The position numbers and the translations under genes were made by a program. The notes under the pieces were generated by a model. It was not told where the DNA came from. It worked only from the letters and a program-made list of their open reading frames with translations, and made no database searches. 64,000 nucleotides of DNA from positions 1-64,000 of the forward strand of contig CAYYFK010000002.1 in NCBI GenBank assembly GCA_964471565.1, written 5' to 3'. Positions 23,962 to 32,982 of the stretch are shown here, piece by piece; within the stretch, counting starts at the first letter, position 1, and every line of letters starts with the position of its first letter. Source of the DNA: JABIBT01 sp964471565 (GTDB lineage: Archaea > Nanobdellota > Nanobdellia > SCGC-AAA011-G17 > PNOQ01).

Positions 23962-24417
23962 ATGCCAAAAACAATATCAAAAGATATTCCATTATCTGAA
24001 ATTACCTTAAGGAGGTATGAAAAGCCTTACACAGCTTCTAAAAGAGATTTAACAAGAAAATTGTGTTTATCTGTTGGTCTATTACAACCAGGAGATTCAA
24101 GGGACGTAATGGTGGATATACTTCAAGTATTAATGAAGAATAAAAAAGACAAATTAGTGATGAACTCTGAAGAAATAAGAGATAAAGTGATTCAAAACAG
24201 GAAAAAATACAAACTTCCACTAAAGGGAGTAGCATCATCAAACGTAAGAAGACAACTAAAAAGATTAAAAGATATACATATTATAGAAAATGTAAAAACA
24301 GACTATAGAATAACTGAATTTGAAGAGTTACATTCTATCTTCGAAAAAAGAATAAAAAACTTCCACTTAAACAATATTCTAGAAAGAGTTGAAGAATATT
24401 TCAAAGCTTTAAAATGA
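23962..24417 (+). CDS. Archaeal winged-helix protein, 151 aa
   Basis: A conserved-looking archaeal protein. It begins with LRRYEKP and contains KLCLSVGLLQPGDSRDV (about 33-49), then a helical region and a winged-helix-like segment (VASSNVRRQLKRLKDIHII). This suggests a DNA-binding regulator. It overlaps the HemK2-like gene by 4 nt (ATGA). Confidence 0.65.
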   Translation: MPKTISKDIPLSEITLRRYEKPYTASKRDLTRKLCLSVGLLQPGDSRDVMVDILQVLMKNKKDKLVMNSEEIRDKVIQNRKKYKLPLKGVASSNVRRQLKRLKDIHIIENVKTDYRITEFEELHSIFEKRIKNFHLNNILERVEEYFKALK

Positions 24418-24932
24418 TTTACGAACCAGCAGAAGATTCCTTTCTTTTAAAAAAACAATTAAAGAATTTTATAAAAAAAGATATGAAAGTCTTAGACTTA
24501 GGAACCGGTTCCGGTATTCAAGCATTAGAAGCAAAAGCACTAGGGGCAGAAGTTTTGGCTTCAGATATTAATCAAGCATGTGTAAAACATACAAATAACT
24601 TAGGAATAAAAACAGTTCAATCAAATCTATTTGAAAATATAAAAGGAACATTCGATATAATTATATTTAATCCACCTTACTTACCAGAAGAACCATTAGA
24701 ACCAGAAGATTCAAAACTTTCAACAACAGGTGGAAAGAAAGGAAATGAAATTTTAATCAAATTCTTAAAACAAGCAAAAAATCATTTAGAGAAAAATGGA
24801 AAGATCCTAATTGTTTTCTCATCCTTAACTCCAGAGGTAGACAAACTTCTAAATGAAATGGACTACAAATTCAAAAAATTAGATGAAGAAAAAATAGACT
24901 TTGAAACACTATATGTATATTTAATTGAATAA
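24414..24932 (+). CDS. HemK2/Mtq2-like release-factor methyltransferase
   Basis: A 172-aa SAM methyltransferase with motif I VLDLGTGSG (26-34), an acidic DIN after strand 2, and the NPPY catalytic motif (86-89). NPPY enzymes of this size methylate the glutamine of the GGQ motif in class I release factors (aRF1 in archaea). The N terminus IYEPAEDSFLL is typical of the archaeal group. It is coupled to the preceding wHTH gene. Confidence 0.88.
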   Translation: MIYEPAEDSFLLKKQLKNFIKKDMKVLDLGTGSGIQALEAKALGAEVLASDINQACVKHTNNLGIKTVQSNLFENIKGTFDIIIFNPPYLPEEPLEPEDSKLSTTGGKKGNEILIKFLKQAKNHLEKNGKILIVFSSLTPEVDKLLNEMDYKFKKLDEEKIDFETLYVYLIE

Positions 24933-24968
24933 ATACTTATAAACGAATATTTTTCTAAATCAAGCATT

Positions 24969-25973
24969 ATGTCAAGAGGACAAATTAAATTATATGCAAA
25001 TAAATCTGGAGAACAATTTGCAAATAAAATTTCTGAAGAACTAAGCATCATTTATAAGAAAAAAATACCTCTCTCTCAAATAGAAACTGACTACTTTGCA
25101 GATGGTGAAGCAAAAACAAAGATAGTAAAATCAAATGGAGACAACCCAGATGATACAGTAACCGGAAGAGATGTATATTTGGTTCAAAGCTGCTTTGATC
25201 CAACCAAAGAAAGAAGTGTTAATGATAATTTTTTAGAATTCTTAATCACAGTAGATGCACTAAAAAGGAACGGAGCAAATAAGATAACTGCCGTTCTTCC
25301 ATACCACCCTTTTTGTAGACAAGATAGATACAAGGAAAGAGAGCCATTAACATCAAGATTAATGATAAATTTAATGGAGGAGTCCGGAGTAAACAATGTA
25401 ATCACTTGCGATATGCATTCAGATCAGCTTGGAGGATTTTATGAAGAGGCCAGAATAACAAATTTAAAAGCCAAAAGACTATTTTTTGAGTATTTAAGAG
25501 AAAACCATTCAGATTTCCTAGAAAATCTAACTGTAATTTCTCCAGACGTTGGAGCTTCTAAAAGGGGAGAGGATTATGCAAAAGAATTTCATTCAAGAAT
25601 TGCTCAAGCTTTCAAGGTTCGTACAGAGGGGTCAGTAAATAAAATAGATAAGTTAACTATAAAGGGAGATATAGAAGGAAACAATATATTAATCCCAGAT
25701 GATATGGTAGATACTGCAGGAACATTAGAAAAATTATTCAGATATTTGGAGGATAAAAAAACATTAGATTCAATCGTCTGTTGCACACACGCATTATTGA
25801 ATGATCCAGCAATAGAAAGAATAAGAAAAACAGGAGCAACATTGCTAACAACAGATTCAATACCAAGAACAGAAGAATTTGAAGAGCAAAATCCATGGTA
25901 TAGAAAAGTTTCTTTAGCTCCCTCCTTCGCACACATAATATATAGGCTTAATCACGACCAGTCCTTAAGTTAA
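24969..25973 (+). CDS. prs: Ribose-phosphate pyrophosphokinase
   Basis: A 334-aa PRPP synthase making phosphoribosyl pyrophosphate from ribose 5-phosphate and ATP, for nucleotide synthesis. It has PYHPFCRQDR (ATP-binding region), TCDMHSDQ, and the PRPP-binding loop DDMVDTAGT (about 239-247). Two phosphoribosyltransferase-type domains span the length. The TATA box is about 24940-24948 (leaderless). Confidence 0.93.
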   Translation: MSRGQIKLYANKSGEQFANKISEELSIIYKKKIPLSQIETDYFADGEAKTKIVKSNGDNPDDTVTGRDVYLVQSCFDPTKERSVNDNFLEFLITVDALKRNGANKITAVLPYHPFCRQDRYKEREPLTSRLMINLMEESGVNNVITCDMHSDQLGGFYEEARITNLKAKRLFFEYLRENHSDFLENLTVISPDVGASKRGEDYAKEFHSRIAQAFKVRTEGSVNKIDKLTIKGDIEGNNILIPDDMVDTAGTLEKLFRYLEDKKTLDSIVCCTHALLNDPAIERIRKTGATLLTTDSIPRTEEFEEQNPWYRKVSLAPSFAHIIYRLNHDQSLS

Positions 25974-25981
25974 TCAAAACA

Positions 25982-26043
25982 TTTATAAATACACTAAATT
26001 CACAAGATTTAACCCATTATTACTACGTTAGTAGGAGGGAAAC
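25982..26043 (+). promoter_or_regulatory. Promoter and leader of the L1-L10-L12 operon
   Basis: A TATA box (tttataaat, 25982-25990) is followed by a leader of about 30-35 nt. The leader holds a perfect small hairpin, TACTA-CGT-TAGTA (26021-26033), directly before the Shine-Dalgarno AGGAGGG (26033-26039). L1 represses its own mRNA in other prokaryotes, so a control role of this structure is possible but not shown. Confidence 0.5.
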
Positions 26044-26805
26044 ATGAATAAAAAAGCAATATTAGAATCAATAAAGAAAATAAAGGAACTTTCTAAAAAG
26101 AGAAATTTTAATCAATCAATTGACTTAATTGTAAATCTTAAACAATTAGATCCAAAAAACTCAGAACAAAAAGTAGATTTATTCTTTCAATTGCCTAAAG
26201 ATAAACAAAAGAAACCAAAGATTTGCGCACTTGTAGATAAAGAATTAGAAACAAAGGCCAAAATTTTTGATAAAGTTATTCTAAAAGACGATTTTCAAAA
26301 ATATGCAAAAGATAAAAAATTAACAAAAAAATTAGCAGTAGAATACGATTATTTCTTAGCTCAAGCAAATTTAATGGGAGAAATAGCTACATCTTTTGGT
26401 AAGGTTCTTGGACCAAAAGGAAAAATGCCAAATCCAAAGGCAGGATGTATTGTTCCTCCAGTTATTCCAGCATTAGAACCAATAAAAAAGAAAATTGAAT
26501 CAACAGTCAGATTTGTAATGAAAGATCAATTAGTTATGAAAGCTTCAGTAGGTTCAGAAGATATGAGCGAAGAAGACATAGTAGAAAATATTGATTTTGC
26601 ATATAATACTATTTTGCATGCATTACCAAAAGAAAAGGATAATATGAAATCTATATTCATAAAGCTTACAATGTCTCCAAGTGTCGAAGTAACTGACAAA
26701 GGACCAATATTACATTCAAAAGTTAAAGAAGTTGAAACACCTAAGGAAGAAGTAAAAGAGGTTAAGAAAGAGAAACCTAAGGAAGAAGTAGAGGACAAAA
26801 AATAA
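26044..26805 (+). CDS. rpl1: Ribosomal protein uL1 with charged tail
   Basis: A 253-aa L1, the mobile arm protein at the tRNA exit site. It contains the conserved LGPKGKMPNPKAG. Typical archaeal L1 is about 215 aa; residues about 222-253 are an added Lys/Glu/Val-rich tail (EVKEVKKEKPKEEVEDKK). The ATG has a strong ribosome site (AGGAGGG). It abuts the L10 gene, sharing 1 nt. Confidence 0.95.
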   Translation: MNKKAILESIKKIKELSKKRNFNQSIDLIVNLKQLDPKNSEQKVDLFFQLPKDKQKKPKICALVDKELETKAKIFDKVILKDDFQKYAKDKKLTKKLAVEYDYFLAQANLMGEIATSFGKVLGPKGKMPNPKAGCIVPPVIPALEPIKKKIESTVRFVMKDQLVMKASVGSEDMSEEDIVENIDFAYNTILHALPKEKDNMKSIFIKLTMSPSVEVTDKGPILHSKVKEVETPKEEVKEVKKEKPKEEVEDKK

Positions 26806-27710
26806 TGGCACATGTATCAGAAGCAAAGAAAAAAGAACTTGAACGAATAGTTAATCTAATTAAAAAGTCCAAGAATATCGGAATAGTAGATTTGACTAAT
26901 TTGCCTTCTGCACAATTTCAAAAAATAAAATCAAAATTAAAAGCAAAGATGCAAGTTACAGTAACTAAAAAATCATTAATCAAATTAGCTTTAGAAAAAA
27001 CAAAAGAAGAAAAGAAGGGAATAGAAGAACTAGAAAAAGATTTAGAAAAATGTATCCCTGCCTTACTTTTAACAGAAGAGGATGCTTTCAAATTAGCAAA
27101 GAGTTTAGATAAGAATAAAACAAATATGGCGGCAAAACCTGGACAAATTGCTCCAAAGGACTTAATAATTCCACCAGGACCAACAAGTTTCACTCCAGGA
27201 CCAATTATAGGAGAATTAGCACAAGCAGGAATTATAGCTGCAGTGGAAGATGGAAAGATAGTTGTACAACAAGAATCTACCGTTGCTAAAGAAGGAGACA
27301 TATTGACAGATAAACAAACTTCTGTTTTAGATAAATTTGGAATAGAACCAATACAAATTGGATTAAATTTGAAATCAATTTATCAAGATGGAGACATATT
27401 TAGATCAGATGTATTATCAATTAGAGAAGAAGAGTATATAGAAAATTTACAAAACTCTGTAAGAGAAGCATTGAACCTTGCAGTTTTTGTATCATATCCT
27501 ACTCAGGAAACTACTGAAATATTAATTCAGAAGGCAGAGCGAGAAGCTATTGCCTTATCAACTAAAGTACCTGAATCTACTGAAGAAAAGGTAGAACCAG
27601 AAAAAGAGGAAACGAAGGAAGAGATAACAGAAGAGAAAAAAGAAGAAGCAACAGAAGAAACAAAGACAGATGAGAATAAAGAAAATAACAATCAGGAGGA
27701 AAGTGAATAA
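26805..27710 (+). CDS. rplP0: Ribosomal stalk protein uL10 (P0)
   Basis: A 301-aa archaeal L10: rRNA-binding N-terminal domain, the inserted domain with PPGPTSFTPGPI, helices that bind L12 dimers (about 200-255), then an acidic Glu/Lys/Thr tail to residue 301. The last residues (NNNQEESE) lack the hydrophobic FG-type end present in L12 here, so only L12 carries the factor-binding tip. It overlaps rpl1 by 1 nt. Confidence 0.95.
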   Translation: MAHVSEAKKKELERIVNLIKKSKNIGIVDLTNLPSAQFQKIKSKLKAKMQVTVTKKSLIKLALEKTKEEKKGIEELEKDLEKCIPALLLTEEDAFKLAKSLDKNKTNMAAKPGQIAPKDLIIPPGPTSFTPGPIIGELAQAGIIAAVEDGKIVVQQESTVAKEGDILTDKQTSVLDKFGIEPIQIGLNLKSIYQDGDIFRSDVLSIREEEYIENLQNSVREALNLAVFVSYPTQETTEILIQKAEREAIALSTKVPESTEEKVEPEKEETKEEITEEKKEEATEETKTDENKENNNQEESE

Positions 27711-27730
27711 TAATTCACGGAGGTATCAAA

Positions 27731-28030
27731 ATGGAACTCATATATGCAGCATTACTCCTTCACAAATCAAGTAGTGAAATTAATGAAGAGAATCTAAAAA
27801 AAGTCATGGAATCAGCAGGAGCAAAAGCAGATGATGCTAAAGTTAAAGCATTAGTAGCAGCTCTTGATGGAGTAGATATAGAAAAAGCCATCAAGGAAGC
27901 CGCAGTTGTAAGTGCAGCTCCATCTTCAGAAAGTGGAGAAACAAAAGCTGAGGAAAAGAAGGAAGAAAAAGAAGAAGAAAAGAAAGATGAAGGTCAGGCA
28001 GCAGCAGGACTTGGAGCACTTTTCGGTTAA
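27731..28030 (+). CDS. rpl12: Ribosomal stalk protein L12 (P1)
   Basis: A 99-aa archaeal P1-type L12. An N-terminal helical dimerisation domain (1-60) is followed by a Glu/Lys linker and the conserved C-terminal GLGALFG (93-99), which binds elongation factors. A strong ribosome site, GGAGGT (27719-27724), supports multi-copy expression. Confidence 0.95.
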   Translation: MELIYAALLLHKSSSEINEENLKKVMESAGAKADDAKVKALVAALDGVDIEKAIKEAAVVSAAPSSESGETKAEEKKEEKEEEKKDEGQAAAGLGALFG

Positions 28031-28051
28031 ACTTTTTTCCCTTTTTTTATA
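28031..28051 (+). terminator. Poly-T terminator after rpl12
   Basis: Two T runs (six and seven T) separated by CCC directly follow the L12 stop codon, consistent with archaeal intrinsic termination of the stalk operon. Confidence 0.6.
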
Positions 28052-28073
28052 TTTTCATAATAAGTGATGCGTA

Positions 28074-28919
28074 ATGGATAAAAACCAGTCGAGAAAACTA
28101 AAAGAAGAAATTATTCAACTAAAGAGAAGTTTAAATGAATTAAATGTCCAAAAAGAGAATTGGTTTTCTAAGAAAGAGAATTTAAAAAAAGATATTTCTG
28201 GGTTGATTGGAAAGATTAAATCTCTTAAATTAAAAAAAGATCAATCTAATGAGAATATTCAAAAATTGAAATCAGAGAGAGATAAATACAACAAAGAAGT
28301 ACAAGAATTAATAAAAAAATTCCAAGAGATGGACAAACAAAAACAAAAAGTTCTCAAAGAAAAGAAGATTAATTTTAATCCATCAAATTTAATAAAAAAA
28401 ATTGAAGAATTAGAATTCATGGTAGAGACAGAAGGAGTTTCTTTTGAAAAAGAAAAAGCTATTATGAAACAAATAAATCAATTCAAAAAACAGCTCAAGG
28501 ATGCAGGAGATGTTCAAGCATTATTTAAAGAATTAAAAGATTTTTCTGATAAAATAACAGAAACTAAGAAAAAAGCAGAAGAAGCACACAAAAAAGTACA
28601 AAACGAATCAAAAAAAGCAAAAAGTTATTCTGAGTTTTTTGAATTAACAAAAAAAATTAATGACATTAGAAAAGAACAAGAACAGGCATTCAAGAAGTTT
28701 ATAGAATCAAAAGAAAAATTCTCTAAAGTAAATGAACAATTAAAAGAAAAATTAAAATCGGCAAAAGAAATGGGAGAACAGATTCTTTCAAAAAATACTA
28801 AAGATACAGAAAAATTCTTACAAGAAAAAGTTAGAGAAGTTGAAGAAAAACTAAAAACAAAGAAAAAACTTACAACCGATGATCTAATGGTTTTTCAAGG
28901 TTCTCAAGATAATAAATAA
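28074..28919 (+). CDS. Archaeal coiled-coil protein (COG1340-like)
   Basis: A 281-aa, almost entirely coiled-coil protein, rich in Lys, Glu and Gln, with a short non-coil break near 97-110. It resembles the widespread archaeal coiled-coil family often labelled COG1340 and sometimes misnamed a phosphatase. The role is unknown. It follows the ribosomal stalk operon. It converges on the next gene with a 16-nt overlap. Confidence 0.7.
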   Translation: MDKNQSRKLKEEIIQLKRSLNELNVQKENWFSKKENLKKDISGLIGKIKSLKLKKDQSNENIQKLKSERDKYNKEVQELIKKFQEMDKQKQKVLKEKKINFNPSNLIKKIEELEFMVETEGVSFEKEKAIMKQINQFKKQLKDAGDVQALFKELKDFSDKITETKKKAEEAHKKVQNESKKAKSYSEFFELTKKINDIRKEQEQAFKKFIESKEKFSKVNEQLKEKLKSAKEMGEQILSKNTKDTEKFLQEKVREVEEKLKTKKKLTTDDLMVFQGSQDNK

Positions 28920-29305
28920 GACTTCTCCACACTATGTATGCCCCATTGCTCTCCACTTCTTTCCTTTCGAAGATCCAACAGTTTTCTTATTGCTATGTCA
29001 TTCCCAGTTTTTGCCTTTTCATATAATCTACTACCAGAAGGAATCAATCTCTCAAATTCTACTAATCTTTTCTCATGAGCCACCAATTCTTCCAGTGCCT
29101 TATCTTTTATAGATCCATCTGGTAGTGATCCAACCTCTTCCTCAGACATACCAGGGTGTTCTGGTTTTGCTAAGTATGAGTAAACTCCCTGTGAATCCAA
29201 AAGTCTAAAAAGATTTGAAAAAGCTTCTTTTTCTTGTTCAGGTGTAGAAACATCCCATACGCAAGGTTCTTCCACCCTTTTCCCATAGATTAATATTTTT
29301 TTCAT
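28904..29305 (-). CDS. Hypothetical protein, 133 aa
   Basis: Not recognised. The N-terminal part (ILIYGKRVEEPCVWDVSTPEQ) suggests a strand followed by helices; the rest is helical with KALEELVAHEKRLVEFERL. No signal or membrane helix. Base composition is slightly higher in GC than neighbours. Confidence 0.55.
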   Translation of the reverse strand: MKKILIYGKRVEEPCVWDVSTPEQEKEAFSNLFRLLDSQGVYSYLAKPEHPGMSEEEVGSLPDGSIKDKALEELVAHEKRLVEFERLIPSGSRLYEKAKTGNDIAIRKLLDLRKERSGEQWGIHSVEKSYLLS

Positions 29306-29419
29306 CTTACCTTTGGGAATATCTAATAAAATATAAAACTTTGTATTAGTTGGGGAAATCCGCTAAAAAATAATCCAAAAACCATAAATTAAATAAACCC
29401 CTACAAAAAGGGTAGAAAG

Positions 29420-29881
29420 ATGTTATACTTCGAACAAATCCTAACAATTGCGCTTTTTACTCTGATACCCTTGCTAGAGCTTAGAGCAAGCATACCGATA
29501 GGAATTGGCATGGGTGTACCTTGGCCAATTGTTTTTATTACCGCAGTTGTAGCTAATATTCTACTGGGTCCACTAATTTATATTTTTCTAGATAAATTTA
29601 TTCATTTACTAATAAGATATAAATTATTTAGAGTTCCTTATAATAAGTTAGTAAGAAGAACACAAAGAAGAATTCATAAAAAAGTAGAGAAATACGGAGA
29701 ATGGGCGGTAGCGCTTTTTATAGCAGTTCCATTACCGGGAAGCGGAAGCTATTCTGGAGCGTTAGCAGCATATCTAATAGGACTAGGATATAAAAAATTC
29801 ATAATTGCAAATATTATTGGAGTATTAATAGCTGGGATTATAATAACATTAGCATCTTTAGGGCTTTTTTCTCTTCTTTAA
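29420..29881 (+). CDS. Small multidrug-export family membrane protein (COG2426)
   Basis: A 153-aa integral membrane protein of the Sm_multidrug_ex family. It has the signature LIPLLELRASIPIGIG near residues 11-28, about four membrane helices, and PLPGSGSYSGALAAYL in the second half. The transported substrate is unknown; related proteins are DedA-like. Its end overlaps the convergent archaeosortase gene by 24 nt. Confidence 0.85.
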   Translation: MLYFEQILTIALFTLIPLLELRASIPIGIGMGVPWPIVFITAVVANILLGPLIYIFLDKFIHLLIRYKLFRVPYNKLVRRTQRRIHKKVEKYGEWAVALFIAVPLPGSGSYSGALAAYLIGLGYKKFIIANIIGVLIAGIIITLASLGLFSLL

Positions 29882-30394
29882 AAAACTCTTTTCATAAAAA
29901 TATTTCAAATCAGAATAATAAGGTATTTTATCTACTTTGAACTTCTTAACCAAAAATATCCAAACCAAAGCAATATACACTCCAGAAACAAAGTTCCAGA
30001 ACAAAAGATGAACTGCATCAAAATAACTAGCCCCGAATTCAACGTTTAAAACAACTAATATTACAATTCTTAGGAGATTCATGCCCAAAATTAGCAAACT
30101 TCCTAAGAGAAACATTTTCAAACCTTTTTTCCAATTTAAATTCTTTAAACCAATAATAAGAATAAATAATAAATAATATGCTGCAGGGGCAACACAAGCC
30201 TCAATAAATTTAAATCCTGTATCCCCTATACCTATACTATCTCTAATTAGCAAAACATCATAAAACAAATTTAATAAAAAATAGCTCAAATTAACAGTAA
30301 TTGGTGCCAAAATAACATAAAATATAGGATAACCAAGGGTAACACCCAAAATAATAAGAAATCTTACAATTAATTGATAATAATACTTAATCAT
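29858..30394 (-). CDS. Archaeosortase/exosortase-family transpeptidase
   Basis: A 178-aa multi-span membrane protein with about five or six helices. The three catalytic residues of the family are in order: Cys67 (FIEACVAPAAYY), Arg109 (GMNLLRIV) and His129 (DAVHLLFW). Archaeosortases remove the C-terminal anchor of surface proteins and attach them to a lipid. It is short for the family. The gene is divergent from an Asp-rich surface protein with a C-terminal membrane anchor, a likely substrate (inference). Confidence 0.8.
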   Translation of the reverse strand: MIKYYYQLIVRFLIILGVTLGYPIFYVILAPITVNLSYFLLNLFYDVLLIRDSIGIGDTGFKFIEACVAPAAYYLLFILIIGLKNLNWKKGLKMFLLGSLLILGMNLLRIVILVVLNVEFGASYFDAVHLLFWNFVSGVYIALVWIFLVKKFKVDKIPYYSDLKYFYEKSFLKKRKKP

Positions 30395-30451
30395 AGCAAT
30401 ATCTTTAAGAAATAAACTTATAAAATTAACTCTTAGAAACCTATAGAAACC

Positions 30452-30506
30452 TTTATAAGCGATTCACAACTCCACAAGTGTAACAAAATATCGATATTAT
30501 GGGGGT
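30452..30506 (+). promoter_or_regulatory. Promoter and leader of the surface protein gene
   Basis: A TATA box (tttataag, 30452-30459) is followed by a leader of about 30 nt. The leader contains the palindrome ATATCGATAT and a GGGGGT ribosome site at 30501-30506, 7 nt before the ATG. Confidence 0.5.
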
Positions 30507-30512
30507 TTCAGA

Positions 30513-32156
30513 ATGAACAAAAAAATATCATTTTTAGGAGTATTTTTGCTTTTAATAGCTGTTTTTGCTAATGCATCTGTAACTTCTGAAAATGTCACAG
30601 ACTCAGTAAATCCGGGAGAAATAGTATCCGGAGAGTTCACGTTACTTAATGATTATGGTACAAATTATTCAAATGTGACCTTTGAGTTGGGGATTTTAGG
30701 GTTAATTGAAGAAGATGTAACATTTAATCCAGAGATTATAACCCAATTTGACATTGATCAGGAAGAAACAGTTGAATTCAGTTTTAAAGTGCCAGAGCAC
30801 CAAGAGACTGGAACATATACAGGAAAAATAACTGTAAAAGCAGATGATGGAGCAACAGTTGTAGAAACTGATGCACTTGTATTTGATTTTGATGTTAATG
30901 AACAAAGAGCATTTAGTATAAGTCCAACTGAAGACACAATTTCTGTTGATCAAGGAGAATCAGAAGATTTATTTCTTGATATCACAAACGATGGTAACGT
31001 TATTTATGACTTAGTAACACTTACTTTTGATTTAGATGAACCATTTGAAGATGATGGTGGAAATCAAATTGAAGTAACATTTGATCAAAACGATTTTACA
31101 TTAAATCCAGGTCAAACAAAACAAGTTACTATAACAGTTACACCAGAAGAAGATCAATACTTGGGTTACTTAACTGAAAATATTCAGGTTATAGCTAAAG
31201 CTGGAGACATAGAAGATCTAAAAGAATTTGAACTAACTGTTGATACAACATCAGATATCGTTGAAGTTGAATTAGACGACGACGATTTAGATGATGAATT
31301 AGAACCGGGCGATACATTCCATTTCGAAATAGATGTAGAAAACATAGCAGACTATGATTTGGAAGACATCGAAGTTAAGGTGTGGGTTATAGACATTGAC
31401 AGTGGAAGCGACCTTTCTGAGAAAGCATCAAAATTTGACTTAGATCATGGAGATGTTGATGATGTTAGATTTGATTTCGAAGTTCCGTTAAGTGTTGATG
31501 AAGAAGAATTTGATATCAAAGTAAGAGTGGAAGGAGAAGATAAAGACGATTCAAGTAACAAATTTGAAGTTACAAAAATCTTCAGAAATCAAGTAGATGT
31601 AGTTAAAGATAATAGCTATGAAGTCTATTTCGATGATATCAGTTTGTCTTCAACTGACTTAAGATGTGATTCCGAATTTAGAGTCTCTTTTGACTTGATT
31701 AATGTCGGAGATAACAATCTAGATGATATGTATATTAAATTATTTATTAATGAACTTGATCTAGAATACACATCAGAGACATTCAACCTAGATGCTGATG
31801 ACGAAGACGATAGAGATAAATCACTTCAATTTAATGTAAGGCTTCCTTCAAATCTTGAAAAGAATAGTTACGAGATGAAATTTTATGCATATGATGAAGA
31901 CGATGATCAATTTGATGTTGAATCATATGTAATTAGCGTAACACCATGTCAAGGTATAGAAGATGCTGATGACGAAGAGATTGTAGTAACATCTAACCAA
32001 GATGATAATCAAAATGTTGTATTCCTACCTACAGGATGGGCAGGTCTTGGATTAAACCAAGATACATGGACAACAATATTTTGGATTTTGGGAGATATTG
32101 TCTTAGTGATTGTAGCATTATACTTCTTAGTCTTGTTATTCAAGAAAAGAAGATAA
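30513..32156 (+). CDS. Aspartate-rich anchored surface protein with CARDB-like repeats
   Basis: A 547-aa secreted protein. It has a signal peptide (1-21), three to four beta-sandwich repeats of about 110-120 aa with the COG1361/CARDB look (NPGEIVSGEF, NPGQTKQVTI, EPGDTFHFEI), a strongly acidic middle, and a C-terminal membrane helix (about 518-540) ending KKRR. A strong ribosome site suggests high expression, as for an S-layer-type or transporter-accessory protein. The MacB-type exporter genes follow, an association that suggests shared function at the envelope. Confidence 0.75.
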   Translation: MNKKISFLGVFLLLIAVFANASVTSENVTDSVNPGEIVSGEFTLLNDYGTNYSNVTFELGILGLIEEDVTFNPEIITQFDIDQEETVEFSFKVPEHQETGTYTGKITVKADDGATVVETDALVFDFDVNEQRAFSISPTEDTISVDQGESEDLFLDITNDGNVIYDLVTLTFDLDEPFEDDGGNQIEVTFDQNDFTLNPGQTKQVTITVTPEEDQYLGYLTENIQVIAKAGDIEDLKEFELTVDTTSDIVEVELDDDDLDDELEPGDTFHFEIDVENIADYDLEDIEVKVWVIDIDSGSDLSEKASKFDLDHGDVDDVRFDFEVPLSVDEEEFDIKVRVEGEDKDDSSNKFEVTKIFRNQVDVVKDNSYEVYFDDISLSSTDLRCDSEFRVSFDLINVGDNNLDDMYIKLFINELDLEYTSETFNLDADDEDDRDKSLQFNVRLPSNLEKNSYEMKFYAYDEDDDQFDVESYVISVTPCQGIEDADDEEIVVTSNQDDNQNVVFLPTGWAGLGLNQDTWTTIFWILGDIVLVIVALYFLVLLFKKRR

Positions 32157-32175
32157 TTTTTCTTTTTTCTTTTTT
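32157..32175 (+). terminator. Poly-T terminator after the surface protein gene
   Basis: Three T runs interrupted by single C residues directly follow the stop codon. They separate the abundant surface protein message from the ABC operon. Confidence 0.5.
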
Positions 32176-32219
32176 AATTTTTGGTTAATTTTATATAATA
32201 CCTTTCTAAATAATCCAAT

Positions 32220-32981
32220 ATGAGAAAAGAGGATGAAAAAAAAGTAGTTATAGAACTCAAGGGAGTTTGCAAATACTATCGTATGGGGGAGAACATTGTT
32301 AGGGCAGTAGACGGGGCCTCTCTAAAAATTAAGGAAGGAGATTTTGTTGCAATCATGGGGCCATCTGGTTCTGGAAAATCCACAATGATGAACCTAATAG
32401 GAAGTTTAGATGTTCCAACAAAGGGAAAGATATTTTTAGATAGAGAAGATATTTCAACATTCAGCGAATCAGATTTAGCTCAATTACGTGGGAAAAAAAT
32501 AGGATTTATTTTTCAATCATTTAATTTAATTAATAACCTTACTGCAAAAGAGAATGTTATGATTCCAATGATATTTCAAGACCATGATTTAGATGATAGG
32601 AATTTTAGAGCAAATAAATTAATGCAATTAGTTCAACTTACAGATAGAATGCATCACTCTCCTGGAGAACTTTCCGGAGGACAGCAACAAAGAGTTGCAA
32701 TTGCAAGATCATTAGCAAACTCTCCAGAAGTTATTCTTGCAGATGAACCAACAGGGAACTTAGATACAAAAACTGGAGCAACAGTTATGGACTTCTTAGA
32801 AGATTTAAATAAAAAAGGCAAAACAATAATTATGGTTACCCACGATCCGGATTTGGCAAAAGACCATGCTGATGTAGTATATTGGCTAAAAGATGGAAAG
32901 ATTGAAAAAGTAACAAAGAAAAAAAATGGGTGGAGCAAGGAACAAAATAAAAAACTAAGCAATCCTAAGGAGAATAAGTAG
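32220..32981 (+). CDS. ABC transporter ATP-binding protein (MacB/LolD type)
   Basis: A 253-aa ATPase with Walker A GPSGSGKST (47-55), the signature LSGGQQQR (151-158), Walker B VILADEP (171-177) and the H-loop VTHDP. MacB/LolD-type ATPases drive mechanotransmission by FtsX-like permeases and export peptides or lipoproteins. Two such permease genes follow with a 1-nt gap. Confidence 0.93.
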   Translation: MRKEDEKKVVIELKGVCKYYRMGENIVRAVDGASLKIKEGDFVAIMGPSGSGKSTMMNLIGSLDVPTKGKIFLDREDISTFSESDLAQLRGKKIGFIFQSFNLINNLTAKENVMIPMIFQDHDLDDRNFRANKLMQLVQLTDRMHHSPGELSGGQQQRVAIARSLANSPEVILADEPTGNLDTKTGATVMDFLEDLNKKGKTIIMVTHDPDLAKDHADVVYWLKDGKIEKVTKKKNGWSKEQNKKLSNPKENK

Positions 32982-32982
32982 G

